DNA of 64,000 nucleotides, taken from Helianthus annuus (lineage: Eukaryota > Streptophyta > Magnoliopsida > Asterales > Asteraceae). Below, in pieces: positions 1 through 11,501 of this stretch (its first letter is position 1; each line of letters begins with the position of its first letter). The DNA is taken from assembly GCF_002127325.2 (NCBI RefSeq), contig NC_035445.2:78666815-78730814 (forward strand), written 5' to 3'. The notes beneath the pieces are model-generated. The model was not told the DNA's origin, ran no database searches, and was given only the letters and a program-made list of their open reading frames with translations. The translations under genes were made by a program, and so were the position numbers.

Positions 1-1
1 T

Positions 2-304
2 TTTCACGTGTCCAACCTGAAGAAGTGTTTGTCGGATGAAACACTTGTGATTCCTTTTAAGGAATTGACTATTGACGAACAGCTACACTTTAATGAGGAA
101 CCGATTGAGATCACTGACCGAGAGATCAAAATCCTCAAACGTAGCCAGATACCTCTTGTACGAGTCCGTTGGAACTCGCGACGTGGCCCAGAGTATACCT
201 GGGAGCGGGAAGACCAGATGAAGCACAAGTATCCCCAGTTGTTCCCTAACGAAAACCCCAGCACTGAAGCTACGAACGAATTTCGGGACGAAATTCCAAA
301 CTAA
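2..304 (+). CDS. C-terminal end of a chromovirus Ty3/gypsy polyprotein (element A)
   Basis: The frame is open from the left edge and ends at TAA 302-304. It opens with FHVSNLKKC, the usual end of the integrase C-terminal region in plant chromoviruses. A chromodomain-like stretch follows (IPLVRVRWNSRRGPEYTW, then EREDQMKHKYPQLF). In this family the chromodomain directs integration to particular chromatin. The last residues FRDEIPN lie at the polypurine tract, as usual for Tekay/Del-type elements. The rest of gag-pol lies outside the window. Family assignment is from recognised motifs. Confidence 0.9.
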   Translation, partial: FHVSNLKKCLSDETLVIPFKELTIDEQLHFNEEPIEITDREIKILKRSQIPLVRVRWNSRRGPEYTWEREDQMKHKYPQLFPNENPSTEATNEFRDEIPN

Positions 305-420
305 CGGGGGGATGATGTGACACCCCGTTGAAACGCTTTCACTCACACTAGCTTGACAGTGGCTGCCTTAACTTTCGGGACGAAAGTTCCTAAAACGTGG
401 GGATAATGTGACACTTCGGA
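281..420 (+). repeat. Tandem duplicate of the pol-tail / polypurine tract / LTR-start junction
   Basis: The string TTTCGGGACGAAA followed by a G-rich run and ATGTGACAC occurs twice. The first copy puts TGTGACA at 316 and the second at 407, 91 bp apart. Each copy has an FRDE-coding stretch, a G tract and a TGTGACAC LTR-like start, so either could be the real LTR boundary. I place the boundary at 316 because it directly follows the pol stop codon. Confidence 0.7.
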
Positions 421-687
421 CTTTCCCGGGAAACTTTCTTGATGTAACTTACGTGTATATATGTTATTAAATGAAAATTTGGAACTATTCGTTGTTGCAT
501 GCTATGTGTATTTATGTATACGGGTAATATATATATATGTGTGTAATACTAGTGAGCCGGACCCGACTCGAGACCCGGAGTGGTCTCGAGTGAGCAGTAT
601 TGGGCCGGTTTGGACCTTGCAACACTCCTTAGCCCACCCTCTTGTAACCGACACACACACACACACACCCTAACCCACTTGTGACAC

Positions 688-695
688 TATATAAA
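688..695 (+). promoter_or_regulatory. TATA-like box in LTR A
   Basis: TATATAAA lies about 370 bp into the LTR. It is followed by pyrimidine-rich sequence with CTCTCATCTCTCTC, as in plant leader regions. It is the likely core promoter of the element, inferred from position only. Confidence 0.5.
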
Positions 696-1467
696 CCAAC
701 CCTCCCATCCCTTAACCATTTTTACAACACTCCTCTCACAACACTCTCATACTCTCCTCTCATCTCTCTCACTAAAAACCCTAAGAATTCTAGCAACCAA
801 GATCACTTCCTCACCATCTCATCTCTCTCGGGTCAAACCATAGCATCAAGGCTCGCGGATTCAAGCTCAAGATCATCTTTCGGAGCTTAGTTTATCGAAT
901 TCTTGGACCACTACTTCTAACCGGTTAGCATGAATATTTCTACAAGTTGTTTTGCTTTGCTTGTTACTAAATGATGCTTGTAGCCTCTTGTTATGTTATC
1001 CGATTGATGCATTTAGGACCTAAAGATCATAATCATGTATGTGTTGTTTGCTATGATTATCCGGTTAGATATTGGAGTTTGATTAAATCGTTGCTAGTTG
1101 TAAGGAGTTAATTAAAGGATTTATGCATGATTTAAGGTTGAATGTTCATGAATTGTGTGTCATCCGGCTTGTTATATTTCGTTGGTTAAATAGTCTTGTT
1201 TTTCGGTTGTTGATAAGGGTTGGTTAGATGGTTTTGTGCATGGTTTTGGGTTATAAATGATGAATGTGGTTTGAATATTGTTTGATTATATGATGAACAG
1301 TTTGAAGATGGTTTGTATATTCAAAATATGTGTGTTTGATCCATTTTAGACAAGGGTTAGACAAGAAAACATGTTTTAGTGGCATAGTACAATCTGATTT
1401 CATGAAATTGCAATTCTATTGGCCAGTACTGTTTGCAGGTTCTAGAAGGATTTCTGTGCACGTAATC

Positions 1468-1675
1468 ACGGTTGCGAGTCGGAACCTTTGGTTGCGACTC
1501 GAGACCACAGCAGGATTTGTCGAGACCTCCCGGTTGCGAGTCGTAATCAACGCGTATCGAATCCGGTTGCGAGTCGTAACCACTGCTACTGAGTCGGAAC
1601 TGCTGGTTGCGAGTCGTAACCTCTGGTTGCGACTCGTAATCAAAACGTGACGGACCGAGACCTCGGTTGCGAGTC
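1468..1675 (+). repeat. Irregular repeats of GGTTGCGAGTCG in LTR A
   Basis: About seven copies of GGTTGCGAGTCG or GGTTGCGACTCG lie within roughly 200 bp at uneven spacing. The short frames on both strands here are by-products of the repeat and show no protein family. The stretch is CpG-rich compared with the AT-rich surroundings. Confidence 0.7.
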
Positions 1676-2825
1676 ACTTTTGTCTCGACTGGACTGTTTT
1701 TAGGGTTATTGGGCTTTTGACTGTTGGGCTTACTGTTGACTGGACTGCATGTTTGTCACTGCTGATTATATGTTAGGGCTGACCCAATGACCCAACTGTT
1801 TGTTTGTTCGCATGTTATACGTGTTTGCTATATGTATTACCATACGTGTTCACTATGTGTTTACTAGTACCCGACTTGACCCATATTTGGTAACCATGTT
1901 AGGACGTGGTGACCAACATACTTGACCGGGTAAAATAATCTACCGAGCAACCCAAGGTGAGTTCACAACTTAAAAGCATGCGTCCCGGTGGTTTGGGACA
2001 CGAGACTAAAACAACCCTATCCCCTTGTAAAGGGGATACCATTTACATTCCTTCCCTAGTTATTGGGAACAAACTTACTTTTCCTTCCCTTGTCATTGGG
2101 AAACCTTTTAGTTAATTACTGTTTATACGGAATGCAACCAACGGCACTAAACGCAACTCTATCACTCAAGTCCCTACTACATAATACCGATTAGTCGCCG
2201 GGGCCAGGCGAACGGGTTATTAGTTGATAGCGCTATTTAGGTTTTACCAACCTCACACCGTGCCATGGTATGGGATCGGTCGTGAACTAATGTACTCAGG
2301 CATCCGTCAATGATGATAGAACATTGACATCGGGGCATCCTGCGGAAACGCAAACGGTTACCTAGTGTTCGGTATTGGAAAAACAGTTTAGTCGCTTACT
2401 TTTGGGGTAGCTCCCCATGGCATGTATAAACGGATAAATTAACTGGTGAAACAAGTTTTTGGTAATTAAAACTGGACAACTAGTGAACTCACTCAGCATT
2501 ATTGTTGACCCCCTTACTGCATGCTTTGCAGGTGGCCAGTGACTGGAGCAGCTGCTTGGGATGTGTAGTGGTCGTCTGCCCGCGTGTTGGGCATTTATCA
2601 TGCTTACCTTATGAACATGGTTTAAAACTGTTTATTTATGCTTCCGCTACTTATTACTGTTGAACTTGAAACCTTAAACTCTGAACTTGATATTTGCTAA
2701 TCTTATGGTTAGTAAGTATTACTTTTTGTTACCAACTTAATTAGTCAGTATAATTGGTGGCTGGATCCTGGTCAGTCACGCCCTCGAAGCGGGTGTTATC
2801 CGCGGGTGGAATTTGGGGGTGTGAC

Positions 2826-4014
2826 AAAGACGATCTATGGGATCATCATAACCTACGGGATAAAATGTAGTGATAAGGTCTACGAGACCAAGGAGACCGT
2901 TGGGTCATAAATAGGAAGAGATGAACTGTTGCGTCTCACCTTAAAAGGTGAAACTTATAAAGAAATAGCCCATGAGGCTAAGTGAAGAAACCTACGGGTC
3001 AATATTGTAAAGTAAGGGAAACTGGTTACAATTCTCCGTGTAAAATAATAACGGTCAGGAATAAAACTTAAAACGGAAATTCCTAGACATGAGAAAAAAG
3101 ATATAAGACAAGGAGGAAATGTAAACTAAAAATTTAGTTTTTAGTCAAAAGCAATGTTTTAACAAACATAAGTAGTATGAGATGGTTTAGAAAATCCTAG
3201 ACACACATAAGGCCGGAGATGGCAAATTAGTATACCCGTGTGACGGGGTATGAAGTGACGGTGTCAAATTAGGCTAGCCGCAAAACTATTCAAAGTTAAG
3301 AAAATGTCATGACGAATACAGAACGCTTGTTAATATAAGACAAGTGCGTGATAAACCTGTTAAAAGACTAACGAGACTGAGTGGTCAAGTTACAACTCAG
3401 TCAATAAAGATTAAGGGTTATAAGCAGTAAGTAACGGCCCGCGAGGCCTTACACATGAAAGACGTACGCGTCAGTATACATGAAAACTTTTAACTAAAAG
3501 ATAACGAGTTTTTAAATGGTTACCTTATAAGCTAAACCATAGCAAATAATAAGGGTAAAAAGTAACTGGACTAATAAGTCTAGTTAGTGAGACCGGTTGA
3601 GGTCATTTAAGTAATTTGGTTGCTTGTAAGCGGTGGATTCGGTATAACTGAACCGAATAAATGAATTTTAAAGCAAAAGAAATTGTTGCTAAAAGTGAAA
3701 GATTTCACTAAAGACCTTTAAGCGGGTCAAAGTAACGGATTCATAAGGAATTCGATAGTATATGAAAGCGATGTATATCACTAAGTTAACTAAACTAGTG
3801 GAAATAATGAGATTACGTTATTTCGAAGTTACACTATGTCGTATGAAATATGTAGACAATTAGTAACCAAAAAGATGTTACCATACTTTTCGGGTAATAC
3901 TAACGATTGGTTAAAAAGTATAAGTAATTTCTCGGATAGAATACATTGAGTTAAACTCAATGAATTATGTAAGAAAAGGTTTTGAGGACGAAACCTCTTT
4001 AAGGGGGGTAGACT
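2826..4014 (+). mobile_element. 3' internal part of element B, non-coding
   Basis: This is about 1.2 kb of AT-rich sequence with no frame over 60 codons on either strand, between the end of LTR A and the start of LTR B. It ends in a recognisable chromovirus pol tail and polypurine tract, so it is the 3' end of an element's internal region. The lack of coding sequence suggests a large retrotransposon derivative (non-autonomous), or very strong decay. A is inferred to have inserted here, so the rest of B lies left of the window. Confidence 0.55.
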
Positions 4015-4019
4015 TGTAA
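3981..4019 (+). other. Remnant pol tail and polypurine tract of element B
   Basis: Twelve codons read FEDETSLRGVDL and then stop at 4017-4019, the usual closing residues of Tekay-type pol. They overlap the polypurine tract AAGGGGGG at 4001-4008. The LTR starts with TGTAACACC at 4015. This short remnant is the only coding trace found in B. Confidence 0.65.
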
Positions 4020-6913
4020 CACCTCGAAATCGGGTTTGGTAATTAAACCCCGTTAATACTAAAGACGGGAAAGTACCTTTAGTGGTAAAAGTAAACCGGC
4101 AAATATTAGGAATAAATTGAATAATCCTAATATTTATTTAAAGTGAATCAGAGTTTTCAAGAAAAATAGGATAGATAAAAGGCCCAATTTAACGGGACTT
4201 AAAGTAGAACGGGTTATGATTTCCCGAACCCACTAAACTGACTAGGAAATAAATAACCTAGTTAGTTGGTTGTCTTGTGTTAAAGCATGAATAGGGTTAA
4301 AATGCAACTAGATTATAAGTTGTACAAAATGGAAGGGCCTAAGTTGTAAGAATTGAAACTATAATATTAATTTTAATAAAAATTAAAACCAAAACACCAT
4401 TTTGAAGGTGTTGGTCGTACAGAAGAAGAGCAGGGGCGACTCCCCACTCTCAAACCCTAAAAACTCACTGAACTTGCAAATTGAAGGCTCAATCCAAGTC
4501 GAAATCGAAATTAAAGTGTAGATTATTGATCCTCATCACAAGAGGATTACAAGGTATGTAAAATTTCATGAAAACCTTCAACTTGAATTTCTCATGTAAT
4601 TGGGAAAATCTGAAACTATAATTGCATGTGTGTCTTATGATGATTTAGGAACACCTATAGTGTCTAGGGACAAACCCTAGACAAATACAAGTTGAAATCA
4701 TGTGAGATTTTAGTAAAATCAATGATCACCATTGTAGGTGATTAGTGGGTTATGTAGATTTTAATAAACACTAGGAAATTGGGTGATATTCTAGTGTAAT
4801 TTGACAATTGTGAAGTGACTTCAGAATTATAGAAGTTAACAACTTAGTAAGATGGTTGGTTTATGTGAAATTAGGGCTAAGAGATAAGCTAGAGTCTTGA
4901 TAAATAAACATGTAAAATTCTGCCCTTAAAGTGTTTGTTGAAATGCCTCAAAGAAGGCTCGAAACTAGAATTTTTGTAGTTAAAACACCTAATTGTGATG
5001 TTTTGGCTATTATGCAAAATGTGATTAAAAAGAGTTCTAAATGTGATAAACGTGGTTAGAACTTTGGTTAAAACGGTGGTCTAAAGATAACGCCAACCGG
5101 GTAATTAAAGAACGCTAAAACTAGTTGATGAACTCGATTATGCAATTAGTATACAAACGGGCATTTGACTTTTAGAAAAAGTCAAACTGACCTACGATGT
5201 GATGAATGATAATTAGACATAGAAAATAAGTGAGGTGGAATAGTCGTGATTGTTATTGACTAATTTAACCGCCTTTTAAATGATGAATAATAGTTGGCGC
5301 TTAAACAAGCTAGGTGAAGCTTGGAGTGAAAGCGGGTCAAACGAGTCAAACATAGAAGAAAAGCGTAGCTCGGATGCAAGGTAAGTATAATTTACACCCT
5401 TATGTAGAATACCCGTTTACTCGATACAATGTAAACGTGATAACAATAATATTGGAAATATGGATTGGATGGATGTATGGTAATAAAATCCGGGATGGGA
5501 TGGATGTATGAATTGGAGATCAAAAACGATGTTTTTGATTAAATAGATAATGTGGGCTTATACTCCAAACGGGTCGAATGGTGGTGATAACACCATTTGA
5601 CAATATCGACTAATGTGGTTGTCAAGTCTTATGTTAACAGGACCAATTAGCAAATTGGATAATTACGTCACCAATGATGGTGTGATAATGAAAACGAGGT
5701 ATAAATCGGGTCTACTTATTGATCCGGGCCAGGTACGCATAATTATGTTGTAGTTAAGAATGCTATTTTGGTCGAATAATTTGAGAGAGGGTCCTTCGTC
5801 GTAAAAGGACCAAAACCGACCAAAACGCCCTTGTAGGCTAAGTTGAACAAACAACCCTTAAAGGTTGTTTGGAAGCAAATTTCATGATTTGATAAATACT
5901 TAGAATAAGTATAGAAGTTGAAAGATGTAATATGTTAGTCAAAAGGCACTATTTTAGTTTTTGCCGTAAATTAATGAACCAAGAGGTAAAAATTTGGTTT
6001 ATATTGATCACCACATTAAACTCACCTTAAATACAGTTGTGGTGGGAGATTTTAGGATAAGAAATGTGGTGATGGAATGTTAGAAGTAATCGAAAGCGAT
6101 TTTAGGTTCGAAAGTGCTTAAATACCCTTAACGGGTCAACATAAGCATACGAGCGAAAACGGACTTAAATGGTGTAATAAACCTATGATTAGAACCTAAT
6201 ATAGTAGGTAACATTAATTTGAAGAAGTGTATGAGATATAGGAATCAAATAAATACGTTTGTTTGATAAAATGCATAAACGGGTTAAAATTCGGTAAAAA
6301 GGTAACGAGTCGAATGCTTAGAAGTCTCAAAATTTCTTATGTTGGATGTGGGATTTTAACTCCATAAGAAGGAGGATTAAATTACGGACGCGTAGGAAAA
6401 ATAATCGGGTAAAACGGATCAATAACGAAGAAGTTATGGTCGTTTCCGTAAAATCCGGTCGTGCTGAGAATATGCAGCAACCAGCTGCAACAATCTGTCA
6501 AAAAGAGACCGTGGCGTAGCGCCACGGCCATGGTCGCGCGTGGCGACGGCCTAATTTATGAAAATATTGATTTTTTTTTTGTTTATTTCGAATATTTGAC
6601 CCGATTAACTTGTTGTACTTGTTATTTAACTATCAAAACTGACTTCTAAGTTGGTTTTGATCATAGGTGAATGTCGAGAGTGCACGGATGAAGATCAAGC
6701 GTCGAGCAAGAACCGAACACGATTACGAATTAAGCTTCCGCACTATGTATCATTATTATGTTAAACGACGAACGTACACGTGATATGTTGTATACTTTTA
6801 AATTGTAAAAAGTTTTTAACAAACCCGTAATTTCCAATGCATATATAATCTTAATTACATGATTGTTTTCGTAAATGATACGTAAACCTTAATTTATAAG
6901 AACAGATGTTACA
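4015..6913 (+). mobile_element. LTR of element B, 2.9 kb
   Basis: It starts TGTAACACC just after the polypurine tract and ends GATGTTACA at 6913. TGTAACA and TGTTACA form a 7-bp terminal inverted repeat. The right end cuts the minus-strand integrase of element C directly after its LTKS residues, so this is an insertion boundary. The expected second target-site copy would be left of the window. The body is AT-rich and non-coding, with a leader-like AAACCCTAAAAACTC near 4454 and a GC-rich hairpin near 6509. Confidence 0.75.
6509..6527. other. GC-rich perfect hairpin in LTR B
   Basis: CCGTGGCG, a 3-nt loop TAG, then CGCCACGG gives an 8-bp perfect stem. It stands in a short GC-rich island inside very AT-rich LTR sequence. 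No function is assigned. Confidence 0.6.
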
Positions 6914-8873
6914 CTGACTTAGTCAGTCTATCAACTATGACCCATATAGTATCATTTCCTTTCTTTGTCTTTGGCAACTTGGTGATGAAATCCATTGTCA
7001 CCATTTCCCATTTCCAAGTGGGAATTTCAGGCTGTTGTAGCAAACCTGACGGCTTCTGATGTTCAGCTTTGACTTGAGCACACGTCAAACATTTAGCCAC
7101 ATAGGCAGCTATAGATTTCTTCAAGCCTATCCACCAATAATTTGCCTTCAGATCCGGGTACATCTTATCAGCTCCAGGATGAACGGAATATTTGGAACTG
7201 TGGGCTTCCTGGAGGATGACGTCCCGAAGTCCTCCATAAACTGGAACCCATATACGTCCATTTAATCTCAGGATTCCGTCCTTGCCATAGGATAACTGTT
7301 CTTCAGTTACTCCTAACTTTTCATCAGGATAGTTAGCTTTTAGCACAGCTTCCTTCTGCGCAGCTAACAACCTTTCATTCAAGCTATTCTTTATCTCAAT
7401 GCTCTTGGCATTGATTCTTATAGGCTTTACTCTTTCCTTTCTACTTAAGGCATCAGCGACTACATTTGCCTTGCCTGGATGGTATCTTATTTCACAATCA
7501 TAATCATTTAAAGTTTCCATCCACCATCGCTGCCTCATGTTCAAGTCCTTCTGATTGAACAAATGTTGAAGGCTCTTGTGATCAGAATAGATCACACACT
7601 TAGTTCCATAAAAGTAATGCCTCTACCGTTTTAGTGCGAATACAACGGCACCCAACTCCAAGTCATGGGTGGTGTAATTCTTCTCATGCACCTTCAACTG
7701 ACGTGAAGCATAGGCAATAACTTTGCCTCTCTACATAAGTACACATCCCATCCCGGTGTGTGATGCATCACAATATACTACAAACTCATCAATCCCATCT
7801 GGCAATGTCAATACAGGAGCATTGCTCAATTTCTGCTTCAAATCATCGAAGGATTCTTGCTGCTTAGGCCCCCAGTCAAACTTGCTATTCTTGCGAGTAA
7901 GTAAAGTCAGGGGTGCTGCAATTCTTGAGAAGTTTTCAATAAATCGCCTGTAGTATCCTGCCAGTCCTAGGAAACTGCGAATCTCTGTAGGTGTCTTCGG
8001 CTCTTGCCAGTTCATAATAGCTTCAATCTTAGCGGGATCTACTTGGATACCACGCTCACTAACAACATGTCCAAGAAATTGGACTTCACGAAGCCAAAAT
8101 TCACACTTAGAAAATTTGGCATAGAGCTTTTCTTGTTGAAGCAGTTTCAGGACGCAACGGAGATGCTTCTCGTGGTCAGCTTGGTTCTTCGAGTAAATGA
8201 GGATGTCATCGATGAAGACGATGATAAATTTATCCAAATAAGGCTTGCAAATGCGATTCATGAGATCCATGAATGTGGCAGGTGCGTTAGTGAGCCCAAA
8301 AGGCATCACTAAGAACTCATAATGACCGTAGCGAGTCCTAAACGCAGTCTTGTGTACATCTTCATCTTTGACCTTCAATTGATGATAGCCTGACCTCAAA
8401 TCAATCTTGGAAAAGTAGCTTGCACGTTGCAATTGATCGAACATATCATCGATCCTGGGCAAAGGATACCTATTCTTGATAGTAACCTTATTAAGCTCAC
8501 GGTAATCGATGCACAGACGCATCAATCCATCCTTCTTTTTGACAAACAAGATTGGCGCTCCCCATGGAGATGAACTAGGTCTAATAAAACCCTTGGCTAG
8601 CAAATCATCTAGTTGTGTCCTCAATTCCTTCATCTCTGTTGGTGCCAATCTATAAGGCGCTCTGGCGACAGGTGCTGCTCCAGGGATGATGTCAATTCTG
8701 AATTCTACTTGCCTATCTGGTGGTAAACCAGGTAGTTCTTCAGGAAAGACTTCAGGGTATTCAGAAATGACTGGAATATCTTCAATCTTGGGTTTTTGCT
8801 CATCAATGGTTACCTGTGCCATATAAATGACACAACCCTTCTTTAGACATCTAGATGCCTTGAGCATAGCCAC
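6914..8873 (-). pseudogene. pol: C pol: reverse transcriptase, RNase H, truncated integrase
   Basis: The RT begins near 8760 with the [20 protein letters not shown] region. It shows the catalytic [12 protein letters not shown] and FIDDILIYS motifs. RNase H starts with [10 protein letters not shown]. The integrase shows the zinc-binding region (ending [16 protein letters not shown]) and the MDFITKLP catalytic Asp, then stops at VDRLTKS where LTR B is inserted. Two in-frame TAG codons, 7731-7733 and 7623-7625, break the RNase H. In relatives these positions are normally Gln and Trp, by family knowledge. It cannot make a working polyprotein. Confidence 0.92.
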
Positions 8874-10535
8874 CTACTCAGGCAATCCATGTTGGGTATC
8901 TCCCTGAATGGTAAGTGGCTCACCAGACGGAGTCTTGATCACTGCTTGCTTCTTATTGCAGATGATCTGGGCTTGGTTATGCGATAACCAATCCATGCCT
9001 ATCACTATATCAAAACCGGCTAACTTAAAGGGAAGTAAGGACAACGGAAAGGAGTGGTTCTTAATGGATATGAAACATCCATCTAACACGGTTGATGTGG
9101 TTTCTATGGTTCCATCAGCTAATTCCACCTCATATTTCACACTTAATGCTTTAACAGGCAATTTCAATAATTCACAAAACTTATTATCTACGAACGACTT
9201 ATCAGCTCCTGAATCAAAAAGTACTCTTGCATAGACATCATTTATGAGGAAGGTACCTGTGATCACATTGTCGTCCTGAATTGCCTCCTGTGCGTTCATC
9301 TGGAAGACCCTAGCATTGGTCTTCTTGGCTTCCTCTAGCTTCTTGTCGAATTTAGGGCAGTTGGTCTTAATGTGCCCTTTTTCATTGCAATTATAACAGG
9401 TGGCATCTTTAATCTTCTTGCAGTCAACAGTCTTGTGCTCTTTGGACTTGCATAACCCACATGCAGGTGGTCCTGATTTAGACTTGGTCTCAAGCCGGCA
9501 TTTTCCAAAGTGGCGCTTTTGGCAAGTCGTGCACTTTGGCTTTTCCTCCGACCGCTGATTACCTTTGTTGGACCCAGACTCTTTCTTGTGGTCCGAATTA
9601 CCCTTGTGCTTCTTCTCAGATCTTCGTGAGGTATCATCCTCACGCTTCCTCTTACTCTCTTCAGAGTTCTTGAGCGATCTTAGCCTGACCGCATCTAAAG
9701 TGAGGGATAAAGATAGATCAGCTGCTGATCTAAAAGTAGCAGGTCTTGAAGCCTTAACACTGGCTTTGATTTCTGGGGCTAAACCCCCAATGAAGCGAGC
9801 AATTCTCTTGGGTTCTGGTGTCACAAGGTAAGGAACCAGTCTAGACATGGTGTTGAAGCTTGTAAGATAGGCTTGGCAATCTAGGTTTTTCATAACCAAC
9901 GATAAGAAATCTGATTCAATCCTTTCCACCTCATGCTGTGGACAATAATTCTCTATAATGAGAATAACAAACTGCTCCCATGACATATTGTAGAGTGAGA
10001 TCTTCCCAGCAGCTTGAATGAGAGACTTCCACCAAGCTAATGCCTCTCCCTTGAACGATTGGGATACATACTTCACTATATCCCTTTCAGCATAACCGCT
10101 GACATCAACAAGAATGTCCATCTCATCTAACCAGGTCATACAATCAATTGCCCCTTTCTCCCCAGTGAAATCCTGGGGTTTGCAGGAAACAAAGTACTTA
10201 TAAGTACAAGACTTGGTACGTGGCTCATCATCAAACACTATCCTTTTGGATGGAATACTGTGTTGGTTTGAGGAAGGTTGAACATCCTCTTTCTTAGGTT
10301 CATCTTTCTTGGAGAGTGGCTTACTGTGAGCCTCTGAATGAGTTTTAGGGACGGATTTAGAGTGGGGTACAGAAGAGGTTCTACTATGCGTCCCACTAAA
10401 CTCCCTGAATTGCTTATCTACAGCTTTAGATACAGCTGTATCAATCAGTGTACGAAGTTCTCCTCTGGTTATATTAATCTTATCATCATCATGGTTTTCC
10501 AGGGGATGACTGTTCACTTCCTCCGACCTAGCCAT
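8874..10535 (-). pseudogene. gag: C Gag and aspartic protease
   Basis: ATG at 10535. The Gag core (retrotransposon-gag-like) includes FVSCKPQDFTGEKGAID and EALAWWKSLIQ. A Lys/Arg-rich stretch follows, then three Cys-rich segments, the last being a canonical CCHC knuckle (CYNCNEKGHIKTNC). The retropepsin active site is LFDSGADKSFV. The frame ends at TAG 8874-8876 but is in phase with pol immediately downstream. No leaky-stop context follows (next codons GTG GCT), so I read this TAG as a nonsense mutation in a single gag-pol frame. Apart from the TAG the Gag frame is intact. Confidence 0.88.
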
Positions 10536-11485
10536 GTAGCTTTAATTGCTACATAAAAGAAAATAAGGACAAGGTTTATATAGAAGCTTATACAGCATTT
10601 GATAATTTATTAATCATGGTTTTAAGAACCATTTTTGTTAATTTGTTAAGTATATAATTGTTCAGGATCTTTATCATAAATCCTAACTCATAAGTTAATA
10701 ATAGCACAAAAAGCTTCGTCACGTAGACAAGTTTAATTTATAAGCCCAGATTTTATGGAATCGAGGCATTAAGGTTTGAATCAAAGTTCATTACCTTTTC
10801 TTGACAGGGAATTGTAGGCTACCACTGTCTTTAGTCCCAGAGGACGTTAATTATAGCCCGTAGGCACTTCATCCTTAAGGGATGATTATATAAATAAGGG
10901 AACATTGGAATAACCCAAGTTAAGGATGACTTATGCAATTTTATCGAATCACATTTTGCCAAGAACGTTAACATACTTCAGATGTTAACAAGGATTTGAA
11001 TCTTTTGAATAGGTTTTACCATCTTGGCCATGTCTGCATTGACATTTAGGCTAGGTTTTACCTTTAAGACTCTTTTTAATATTAAAAGCAGAGCAATCCT
11101 AATTTGAGATGTTATCAAGGATCTGAATCTAATTGAGGAACTACCATCTTGGCCTTTTCTTAAGGTGACACATGGCTAGGTCTTGTCCTTTTTAGATTTT
11201 GCCATCTTATTATAATGGTAGATCTTATAATAGGAATGTTATTTTAAATCTGACCATTCCCTTAAAATTTAAACAAGTACATGGTTGCCCTAAATGGGAC
11301 TTCTAACTGAAATGACTTGCCCATGCAGGGCTAATCAGAAAAATAACAAGAAAATAAATAAAGGACAAAATAGAGCAAATTATGATTTGTCCTATAAGTT
11401 CTTGTCTAGACTCGAGAATCAAGAAATGTGCAATTGTGTAACTGAGATTAAACACAAAAGACTAGTGTTTAATTCACTCAGTGTT
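10536..11485 (-). other. Leader of element C between primer site and gag
   Basis: This is about 950 bp of AT-rich sequence with no coding signal on either strand. It lies between the primer binding site and the gag ATG, where a 5' untranslated leader and packaging signal would be. I see nothing else in it. Confidence 0.6.
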
Positions 11486-11498
11486 GGCTCTGATACCA
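11486..11498 (-). other. Primer binding site of element C, initiator tRNA-Met type
   Basis: The minus strand reads TGGTATCAGAGCC, complementary to the 3' end of plant initiator tRNA-Met. It starts three bases after the TGTGACA end of the LTR. This fixes the orientation of C and the LTR boundary. Confidence 0.9.
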
Positions 11499-11501
11499 AC
11501 C

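Larger units (their letters stand above)
316..2825 (+). mobile_element. 3' LTR of element A (Tekay/Del-like chromovirus)
   Basis: It runs from TGTGACACC after the G tract to GGGGGTGTGACA at 2825, about 2.5 kb, typical of long chromovirus LTRs. It has no long coding frame. It carries a TATA-like box at 688-695 and a (CA)n tract at about 652-668. The part near 1940-2300 resembles the solo LTR at 55001-57757 read on the other strand, for example the GAGCAACCCAAGGTGAGTTC stretch, so the two belong to related families. The TSD partner of the 3' flank (AAGAC at 2826-2830) would lie left of the window. Confidence 0.75.

Noticed and set aside
1330..1677. Small genes in LTR A with repeated SRNLWLRL or TRNR residues
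   Set aside because: They come from the GGTTGCGAGTCG repeats and lie inside an LTR.
8874..8876. A second readthrough stop, between gag and pol in element C
   Set aside because: The following codons are GTG GCT, not CAR YYA, C already has two other TAGs, and its relatives use one continuous frame.
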